DNA of 5,480 nucleotides from contig JAJTBL010000133.1 of the NCBI GenBank assembly GCA_021286925.1, forward strand, positions 1 through 5,480, written 5' to 3'. Position numbers and translations under genes: made by a program. This DNA comes from Spirochaetia bacterium (GTDB lineage Bacteria; Spirochaetota; Spirochaetia; Treponematales; Rectinemataceae). Of this stretch, positions 1 to 4,686 are shown piece after piece (position 1 is the first letter of the stretch; each line of letters opens with the position of its first letter). Under the pieces are notes generated by a model that was given only the letters and a program-made list of their open reading frames with translations, did not search any database and had not been told where the DNA came from.

Positions 1-405
1 AACTTCAGCGGGGAAAAATTTCAATTCGGTAAGCCCGAGGCTCATTGCCTGTTCTATCAATGATGGATTGCTGACACCCGGGAAGACGGGGATTTTTTTC
101 TCGATACAATACGCGCAAATTTCCGGATTGAAACCAGGAGAGACAATGAACTGCGCCCCTGCGTTGATTGCGGTATCCACTTCTAGCTTTGTTGTCACGG
201 TGCCGGCACCGACTGTAATGCCGGGATGGTGTTTGGCAAAAACCTCTATGCTTTTTGCGGCCGCTTGTGTTCTGAAAGTGATTTCAGCGACCTGAAGGCC
301 GCCGTTCTCAAGCGCGGCGGCGAGCCTGTCCGCCCTCTCTGAGGAATCGATTTTAATGACAGGGATAATGCCTGATGCATAAAACAGCTCTTTCATATTT
401 CGCAT
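1..405 (-). CDS. eda: 2-dehydro-3-deoxy-phosphogluconate (KDPG) aldolase, 3' end cut by window edge
   Basis: Class I aldolase that cleaves KDPG to pyruvate and glyceraldehyde-3-phosphate in the cytoplasm, the last step for KDG made by KduI/KduD. The 135 visible residues cover about two thirds of the usual ~205-215. Family landmarks in order: AEITFRT (40-46, with the catalytic Glu41 and Arg45), VGAGT (65-69), SPGFNPE (89-95), PGVSNP (109-114), and KFFPAE at 129-134 just inside the edge, where Lys129 is the expected Schiff-base lysine. The start at 405 is chosen because AGGAGG lies 4 bases upstream; a second ATG at 396 is possible. It starts 20 bases after the YhcH-like stop, so it is the fourth gene of the kdu operon. 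The family also includes 2-keto-4-hydroxyglutarate and KDPGal aldolases, so exact substrate rests on context. Confidence 0.93.
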   Translation of the reverse strand, partial: MRNMKELFYASGIIPVIKIDSSERADRLAAALENGGLQVAEITFRTQAAAKSIEVFAKHHPGITVGAGTVTTKLEVDTAINAGAQFIVSPGFNPEICAYCIEKKIPVFPGVSNPSLIEQAMSLGLTELKFFPAEV

Positions 406-425
406 AACGCCTCCTGAAAGCAGGT

Positions 426-878
426 TTAAAGCGCAACCTTGATAACAATTTTTTTCACCGGCTCAGGAATGCCGCTTTCGGACAAGCACGGCCGATGAAC
501 ATCTTCAGGAAAAAGGATAAGCGCATATCCTGGTTTCAGCAAGATCTTCTGCACTTCGGCAGCAGACTGGAAAAATTCAATGTCAGGTTTATACGGCTCC
601 TTTATCGCCAGTCCTTCAGCGCCGCAGACTTCCACAATTTCCTTACCGGAAACAATGAGCTGAATATCGATATAAACCCTGTGAGCTTCCGGGAAACAGA
701 CATCTGGTGACTTGGTCTGATACTGCTGAACGAGGGCATAGACCTTGTCGCCATCAATACTGTACCTGCCATCCGGCAATGTTTGATAGTCATTCTGCCT
801 GAGCCATTCAGCTGCGGCGGAGAGGTTGCCGCTGATGGCGCCATACCGCCCAATATGCTGCAAGGATGTCAGAATCAT
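426..878 (-). CDS. YhcH/YjgK/YiaL (TabA, DUF386) family cupin-like protein
   Basis: A 150-residue protein, the usual full length for this family of single-domain beta-barrel (cupin-like) proteins. Recognisable signatures are EAHRVYIDIQ (64-73, with Glu64, His66, Asp71 and Gln73), LFPEDVHRPCL (122-132, with Glu125 and His128) and a C-terminal KKIVIKV strand. The acidic residues and histidines are the likely metal or ligand site. Family members include E. coli YhcH (NanQ) of sialate breakdown, YiaL, and TabA of the biofilm/toxin-antitoxin network. It sits between kduD and the aldolase gene, 63 bases after kduD and 20 before the aldolase, with AAGGAG 5 bases before its ATG. From context I infer a helper role in uronate or 2-keto-3-deoxy sugar acid use, perhaps ring-form interconversion. 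The exact reaction is not shown by the sequence. Confidence 0.88.
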   Translation of the reverse strand: MILTSLQHIGRYGAISGNLSAAAEWLRQNDYQTLPDGRYSIDGDKVYALVQQYQTKSPDVCFPEAHRVYIDIQLIVSGKEIVEVCGAEGLAIKEPYKPDIEFFQSAAEVQKILLKPGYALILFPEDVHRPCLSESGIPEPVKKIVIKVAL

Positions 879-941
879 GGTTTCTCCTTTTCCTCAAAGA
901 TATTCACAGATAGCGTCGCACAACGTCACGAAACTGCTTGT

Positions 942-1703
942 TCAGCGCGCGAGCCAACCGCCGTCGACAGCGATAGTATAGCCATTGATATAACTGCTTG
1001 CTTCTGATGCGAGAAATACTGCGGCGCCTTGCACATCTTTCGGCGTTCCCCATCTCCCGGCCGGAATGCGTTTGAGAATTTCCTCGGAACGATCAGCATC
1101 CGCCCGCAGGGCTGCGGTATTATTGGTAGCCATGTACCCAGGCGCGATTGCGTTGACGTTAATATCATAGCGTGCCCATTCGTTTGCCATCAGCCGCGTT
1201 ACCCCCATGACAGCGCTTTTTGACGCGGTATACGAAGGAACCCTGATACCGCCCTGAAAACTCAGCATGGAGGCAATATTGATAATTTTTCCTCCGCTCT
1301 TTTGTTCCCTGAATTGCCTCGCTGCCGCCTGGCTGAAAAAGAAAACTGTCTTGATGTTGATATTCATCACGTCATCCCAGTCTTTTTCAGAAAAATCCAG
1401 GGCATCCGTCCGCCGGATGATGCCGGCATTATTGACAAGTATGTCGATGCGGCCGAATGTATCGACAGCCTGTTTGATAATGCCTGGAATCGGTTCAATA
1501 GAGAGCAGATTCGCCGTGATGCTGAGAAATTTCCTTCCCATGCCGGTAATCTGCGCTTCGGTTTCAGTCGAAGGCACATAATCGACACCGACCACGGAAG
1601 CTCCTGCTTCCGCAAGCCCAAAGCAGATGCCCTGTCCCAGACCGGTGCTGCTGCCGGTCACAATCGCCACCTTTCCGTCAAGCTTGAATTCATCAAGAAT
1701 CAT
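942..1703 (-). CDS. kduD: 2-dehydro-3-deoxy-D-gluconate 5-dehydrogenase (SDR family)
   Basis: NAD(H)-dependent short-chain dehydrogenase that interconverts 3-deoxy-D-glycero-2,5-hexodiulosonate and KDG, the step after KduI. The 253 residues equal the E. coli KduD length as I recall it. Visible SDR elements: TGSSTGLG cofactor loop (16-23), NNAG (91-94), and a probable catalytic tetrad Asn116, Ser145, Tyr158, Lys162 (YTASK). KduD-specific stretches are NIASMLSFQGGIRVPSYTA (142-160), NAIAPGYMATNNT (184-196), RIPAGRWG (212-219) and the VDGGWLAR C-terminus. These separate it from generic 3-oxoacyl-ACP reductases. AAGGAG lies about 9 bases before the ATG. The gene follows kduI by 20 bases, consistent with one transcript. 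Confidence 0.95.
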   Translation of the reverse strand: MILDEFKLDGKVAIVTGSSTGLGQGICFGLAEAGASVVGVDYVPSTETEAQITGMGRKFLSITANLLSIEPIPGIIKQAVDTFGRIDILVNNAGIIRRTDALDFSEKDWDDVMNINIKTVFFFSQAAARQFREQKSGGKIINIASMLSFQGGIRVPSYTASKSAVMGVTRLMANEWARYDINVNAIAPGYMATNNTAALRADADRSEEILKRIPAGRWGTPKDVQGAAVFLASEASSYINGYTIAVDGGWLAR

Positions 1704-1723
1704 GATAGTGTTCTCCTTTTGTT

Positions 1724-2554
1724 TTATTTGAGAGCAGCCATAGGCACTGTGTCCATATCCGTGAAGGTTTGATTTTCGCCAGCCATTCCCCAGATAAAGG
1801 TATATTTTCCAGTGCCGACACCGGAATGAATCGACCAGCTTGGACTGATGACCGCTTCTTCATTTCGGACAATCAGATGCCGAGTCTCTTCAGGCTTGCC
1901 CATGAGATGAATGACGATTCCATCTTTGGGAAGGTCGAAATAGAGATAAACTTCCATGCGCCGCTCATGCGTATGCACGGGCATGGTATTCCAGACACTG
2001 CCTTCATAAAAACTCGTAAGCCCCATGACAAGCTGACAGCTCTCGAGAACCGCAGGATGAATATACTGGTGGATGACGCGCTTGTTGCATTCAGCGGGGC
2101 TGCCCATTTCGACATGTTTCGCCTCGGCGCGCGTAACACAACGGGTTTTGCAGGCACGGTGTGCAGGACAGCTGTTGAAGTAAAATTTTGCAGGTGCATC
2201 AGGTGACTTGCTCATAAAATTGATGTCCCGCGTCCCCATTCCAAGGTAAAGGGCATCCTGATTATCGAGTTCAAATTCCTGGGCGTCAGCGCTGACAATG
2301 CCAGCACCGCCGATATTGATGATTCCCATTTCCCTGCGTGCCAGGAAAAAATCCGTGCCCAGCTCCTTTGTCGCCGGCAGTTGAATCGGAGTGTCCAGCG
2401 GACAAACACTGCCTGCGATCATCCTGTCTGTATGACAATAGGTCATTGACAGCTTGCCGGGCTGAAAGAGGTCGGTAATGAGAAACGAATCGCGCAGTCC
2501 CTGTGTGTCCAAGTGTTTGGCAAATTCCGAATTGACAGCTTCGCGTGTGTGCAT
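1724..2554 (-). CDS. kduI: 5-dehydro-4-deoxy-D-glucuronate (4-deoxy-L-threo-5-hexosulose-uronate) isomerase
   Basis: Zinc-dependent cupin isomerase that converts 5-keto-4-deoxyuronate, released from unsaturated oligouronides, to 3-deoxy-D-glycero-2,5-hexodiulosonate. From the chosen start it has 276 residues, against 278 for the E. coli enzyme. The metal site is plain: NTMPVHTHERRMEVY (189-203) gives His194, His196 and Glu201, and SPSWSIHSGVG (237-247) gives His243, each offset by 2 from the E. coli zinc ligands as recalled. Other family blocks are KTLDTQGLR-like (14-21), RREMGIINIGGAG (73-85) and the C-terminal FIWGMAGENQ (253-262). An in-frame ATG at 2605 would add 17 residues, but it lies in the operator at the predicted transcription start. 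The start at 2554 has GGAG 6 bases upstream and matches the family N-terminus. First gene of the leftward operon. Confidence 0.95.
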   Translation of the reverse strand: MHTREAVNSEFAKHLDTQGLRDSFLITDLFQPGKLSMTYCHTDRMIAGSVCPLDTPIQLPATKELGTDFFLARREMGIINIGGAGIVSADAQEFELDNQDALYLGMGTRDINFMSKSPDAPAKFYFNSCPAHRACKTRCVTRAEAKHVEMGSPAECNKRVIHQYIHPAVLESCQLVMGLTSFYEGSVWNTMPVHTHERRMEVYLYFDLPKDGIVIHLMGKPEETRHLIVRNEEAVISPSWSIHSGVGTGKYTFIWGMAGENQTFTDMDTVPMAALK

Positions 2555-2576
2555 GACGGTCTCCAATGGTTTGTTT

Positions 2577-2608
2577 ATGTTCCATAATGTGGAACCATGT
2601 TCCATAAT
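2577..2608. promoter_or_regulatory. Probable IclR/KdgR-type operator with three TGGAAC half-sites
   Basis: Read on the plus strand, ATGTTCCATAAT occurs exactly at 2577-2588 and again at 2597-2608, a 12-base direct repeat with a 20-bp period (about two helical turns). Between them lies TGGAAC, so 2590-2604 reads TGGAACCATGTTCCA, a perfect 6-bp inverted repeat with a 3-bp spacer. A second inverted pair (GTTCCA at 2579-2584 with TGGAAC at 2590-2595) has a 5-bp spacer. The 15-bp palindrome fits the TGGAA-N5-TTCCA shape known for E. coli IclR sites. It covers the predicted kduI transcription start, so binding would block initiation or clearance. That the adjacent regulator is the binder is inference from position and family. 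Confidence 0.75.
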
Positions 2609-2611
2609 TTA

Positions 2612-2639
2612 ATTATATCTTGTTATTTCCACTTGTCAA
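2612..2639 (-). promoter_or_regulatory. Consensus sigma70-type promoter for the kduI operon
   Basis: On the minus strand the -35 box is TTGACA (2639-2634) and the -10 box is TATAAT (2617-2612), both perfect consensus, with a 16-bp spacer. Transcription should begin near 2604-2606, about 50 bases before the kduI start codon and inside the half-site array. The spacer also contains TGGAAA (2631-2626), a possible weak extra half-site. A promoter this strong fits a gene set held off by a repressor. Confidence 0.85.
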
Positions 2640-2661
2640 GCGCGAAAATTGAAAATACTAT
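2633..2661 (+). promoter_or_regulatory. Probable divergent promoter for the IclR-family regulator
   Basis: TTGTCA (2633-2638) and TACTAT (2656-2661) are separated by 17 bp, a good match to sigma70-type boxes. The -35 box overlaps the kduI -35 box on the opposite strand by five bases, so polymerase should not sit on both promoters at once. Predicted transcription would start near 2668, leaving a leader of only about 14 bases that just holds the ribosome binding site GAGGAG (2671-2676), 5 bases before the ATG at 2682. Confidence 0.6.
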
Positions 2662-2681
2662 GGAGGCCATGAGGAGCAACT

Positions 2682-3467
2682 ATGCCTGAAATCAAGGTGC
2701 AATCGCTTGACCGAACATTCAGTATTCTTGAAATTCTCGCCCGGGCTCCTAATGGCTTGTCGCTGGTTGAAATCGCGGCGGCGGTTGACCTTCCTAAAAG
2801 TACGGCATTCAGATTGCTGGCGGTTTTGATTCAGCATGAATATGTAAGAAAAACTGATGATGCCCTCTACAAACTTGGTCCCGGCTTTATAGAGTTGGCC
2901 AGTCATTATCTCAACAGCCTCGAATTGAAGACCGAATCCGCGCCCTTTATGCGCGAGCTGGCGGCCAATCTTGGAACGATTGTGTTTCTTGCCCGCCGGG
3001 AAGGCGCGATGATGGTGTATATCGACAAGCAGGACCAATTTACCAACCTGCGCAAGTATTCCATTATCGGCCAGCAGAAACCTTTGTATTGTACTTCGCT
3101 TGGCAAATCACTGCTCCTCGACATGACTGACGCAGAAATACGCCTCTTGCTCGCCGACACTGATTTTGAAGCTTTTGGCCCCAATACCCATAAAAATATA
3201 GATTCGCTCCTTGCTGATCTTCATCGCTGCAAGACCCGCGGCTGGACTCATGACGATCAGGAAGCTGAACCAGATGTCAATTGTGTCGCGGCACCGATCC
3301 GCGATTACCGGGGGCAGATAATCTCGGCAATCAGCACATCCTGGGTTCTCGCTACTCGTCCGGACCTCGAGCCTGAAAAAGTGTCGGTTCATGTCATGAA
3401 GGCAGCTGCTGCAATTTCCGCAGCCATGGGATATTCGGGAAAGAATTCCGCTTCTGAAAGTCTTTAA
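2682..3467 (+). CDS. IclR-family transcriptional regulator, KdgR-like
   Basis: A 261-residue regulator of normal IclR length. The N-terminal winged helix-turn-helix spans about 6-66: LSLVEIAAAVDLPKSTAFRL (27-46) is the HTH and YKLGPGFIEL (63-72) the wing and linker start. The C-terminal effector domain runs from about 80 to 250, with LYCTSLGKSLLL (135-146) and the block DVNCVAAPIRDYRGQIISAI (198-217), both typical of the ligand pocket. It is transcribed away from kduI across a shared control region with IclR-like operator sites. The likely role is repression of the kdu operon with release by a 2-keto-3-deoxy sugar acid such as KDG or a KduI/KduD intermediate, as for KdgR of enterobacteria. 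The effector identity is inference. No clear rho-independent terminator follows the stop. Confidence 0.92.
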   Translation: MPEIKVQSLDRTFSILEILARAPNGLSLVEIAAAVDLPKSTAFRLLAVLIQHEYVRKTDDALYKLGPGFIELASHYLNSLELKTESAPFMRELAANLGTIVFLARREGAMMVYIDKQDQFTNLRKYSIIGQQKPLYCTSLGKSLLLDMTDAEIRLLLADTDFEAFGPNTHKNIDSLLADLHRCKTRGWTHDDQEAEPDVNCVAAPIRDYRGQIISAISTSWVLATRPDLEPEKVSVHVMKAAAAISAAMGYSGKNSASESL

Positions 3468-3502
3468 AACCCAGAAACTTCTTAAAATTCCGGCTAAATC
3501 TC

Positions 3503-3556
3503 TTGCGTGCTGCCTAATTATATGAGATTATATAGATATCTTCATATCTTTATATT
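3503..3556 (+). promoter_or_regulatory. AT-rich promoter/operator region upstream of the ArsR-family gene
   Basis: The 103-bp gap between the IclR-family gene and the arsR-like gene becomes very AT-rich from 3515. ATATGA (3520-3525) and TCATAT (3542-3547) form an inverted repeat around 16 bp that contains the perfect 8-base palindrome AGATATCT (3534-3541). Shifted copies of ATATCT/ATATC follow. AT-rich imperfect dyads of this size just ahead of an autoregulated arsR-type gene are common operators. A possible promoter is TTGCGT (3503-3508), 17 bp, GATTAT (3526-3531), which is a weak match. Exact boxes are uncertain. Confidence 0.45.
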
Positions 3557-3570
3557 TTCCCAGAGGAACC

Positions 3571-3873
3571 ATGACTGACCTCAAAAGCGACTATCCTCGA
3601 GCCACGAACCTTGCCGAAATACTCAAAGCGCTCGCGCATCCCGTCAGATTGATGCTCGTTGCCATCTTGTGTGAAGAGAAAAAAAATGTCGGCGAGCTTG
3701 CTGAAATGCTCAATCTTTCCCAGGCGATCGTTTCTCAGCAATTGAGGATTCTCAGAATGTGCGGTCTTGCGGAAACCCAGCGGGAAAGCGGTTTTGCTGT
3801 CTATTCTCTTAAAGAACCTCAGCTGAAAAACCTTATTGCCTGTCTCCAAAGCTGTCAGACTGACAGCAAGTGA
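3571..3873 (+). CDS. ArsR/SmtB-family repressor, probable thiol or persulfide sensor
   Basis: A 100-residue winged helix-turn-helix protein of usual ArsR length. LKALAHPVRLMLVAIL (18-33) is the classic first-helix region, VGELAEMLNLSQAIVSQQL (40-58) is the HTH with its recognition helix at about 50-62, and RESGFAVYSL (71-80) is the wing. It lacks the ELCVC-type arsenic/cadmium motif. It has four cysteines: Cys34 in the second helix, Cys64 after the recognition helix, and Cys91 and Cys95 in the C-terminal helix. Cysteines in the second and last helices are the arrangement used by the SqrR/BigR persulfide sensors, although Cys34 appears about one helical turn away from the position I recall there. 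It leads an operon of sulfur-transfer genes, with the next start 18 bases on. A role as sulfur-responsive autorepressor is inference; metal sensing is the alternative. Confidence 0.88.
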   Translation: MTDLKSDYPRATNLAEILKALAHPVRLMLVAILCEEKKNVGELAEMLNLSQAIVSQQLRILRMCGLAETQRESGFAVYSLKEPQLKNLIACLQSCQTDSK

Positions 3874-3891
3874 TATTGTAAGGGGTGTTGT

Positions 3892-4428
3892 ATGGATGTT
3901 GAAAAAGAGCTGTTACAGCTCAAGGAACGTCTCGATGCCATGCCGGGAAAAGAGAACAAGCTTTCAATGGTTATCTTTTCTGGTGACCTCGACAAACAGC
4001 TTGGCGCGATGATTATTGCGACAGGTGCTGCGGCCATGGGCATGCAGGTGCGGCTGTTCTTTACTTTCTGGGGTACCGCGGCGCTGCGCGACCCTGCGAA
4101 GAAAGTTGGCGGTAAAAATTTTATGGGAAAGATGTTCGGCTTTATGCTTCCAAAAGGCAGAAATAAGCTGAAGCTCTCTCAAATGCATATGGCCGGTCTT
4201 GGAACTGCCATGCTCAAAGACCTTATGAAGAAAAAAAATGTCTCGAGTATGGATCAGCTATTTGAAATAGCCGGCATGCTCGGTGTTCAGATTGTTATCT
4301 GCGAGATGTCCATGGATTTGATGGGGATGAAAAAAGAAGAAATGATAGATTATCCCTATCTTACAACTGGAGGCGTCGCGACCTTCCTGGGCGATGCCAG
4401 AGAATCGGCAATTCAATTATTTATCTGA
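3892..4428 (+). CDS. DsrE2-like protein (DsrE/DsrF/DrsH-like family), putative sulfurtransferase
   Basis: A 178-residue protein of the DsrE2 type, linked in sulfur-oxidising organisms with TusA and rhodanese in moving sulfane sulfur in the cell. Family marks: KLSMVIFSGDLDKQL (23-37) as the first strand and phosphate-like loop, hydrophobic LFFTFWGTAALR (55-66), MFGFMLPKG (81-89) and VICEMSMDLMG (135-145). Cys137 is the only cysteine and therefore the likely persulfide carrier. The protein is methionine-rich (20 of 178), mostly in 78-151. An AAGGGG-type site precedes the ATG and tusA follows after 11 bases. Whether it gives sulfur to, or takes it from, the TusA next door cannot be told from sequence. 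Confidence 0.88.
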   Translation: MDVEKELLQLKERLDAMPGKENKLSMVIFSGDLDKQLGAMIIATGAAAMGMQVRLFFTFWGTAALRDPAKKVGGKNFMGKMFGFMLPKGRNKLKLSQMHMAGLGTAMLKDLMKKKNVSSMDQLFEIAGMLGVQIVICEMSMDLMGMKKEEMIDYPYLTTGGVATFLGDARESAIQLFI

Positions 4429-4439
4429 GGAGGCAATAT

Positions 4440-4679
4440 ATGTCAGATTACACAGTAACCAAAGTGCTGGACTGCAAAGGGCTTGCGTGCCCAATGCCAA
4501 TTGTCAAACTGAGTCAGGAAATGACAAAGCTCAAAGTTGGAGATGTCGTGGAGATGCTGAGTACGGATCCAGGCTCGCTGGCGGATGTTCCTTCGTGGGC
4601 AAAGGCAACAGGACAAGCAGTTATCGAGAATAAGCAGGAAGGCGGAGTTATTCATTTTTTTGTAAAGCGCCAGAAATAG
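4440..4679 (+). CDS. tusA: TusA/SirA/YedF-family sulfur carrier protein
   Basis: A 79-residue small sulfur carrier, standard length. The CPxP signature is CPMP at 17-20, where Cys17 holds the persulfide; Cys12 lies five residues ahead in LDCKGLACP. The second conserved block STDPGSLADVPSWAKATG (41-58) follows, then a basic C-terminus. TGAGGAGG, overlapping the dsrE2 stop, is a strong ribosome binding site 7 bases from the ATG, so the two genes are probably made together. TusA proteins serve tRNA thiolation, molybdenum cofactor supply or dissimilatory sulfur traffic. The DsrE2 and cytochrome neighbours favour dissimilatory or respiratory sulfur traffic here, although this is inference. Confidence 0.95.
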   Translation: MSDYTVTKVLDCKGLACPMPIVKLSQEMTKLKVGDVVEMLSTDPGSLADVPSWAKATGQAVIENKQEGGVIHFFVKRQK

Positions 4680-4686
4680 CACAAGT

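Noticed and set aside
1302..1772. Plus-strand open frame of 156 codons opposite kduD and the end of kduI
   Set aside because: It is antisense to strongly recognisable KduD sequence, shows no domain, and has no ribosome binding site; it is a frame shadow.
1769..2206. Plus-strand open frame of 145 codons opposite kduI
   Set aside because: The opposite strand encodes the KduI zinc site in this range; the predicted protein has no recognisable motif.
2658..3038. Minus-strand open frame of 126 codons within the IclR-family gene
   Set aside because: It lies opposite the clear winged-HTH coding sequence and has no family features.
3468..3512. Terminator after the IclR-family gene
   Set aside because: Only short 4-6 bp complementary pieces with a large or no loop and no T-run; read-through into the sulfur operon cannot be excluded, but no terminator is visible.
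4394..4633. Plus-strand open frame of 79 codons overlapping the end of the DsrE2 gene and tusA
   Set aside because: tusA in the other frame has the CPxP motif and a strong ribosome binding site; this frame has neither.
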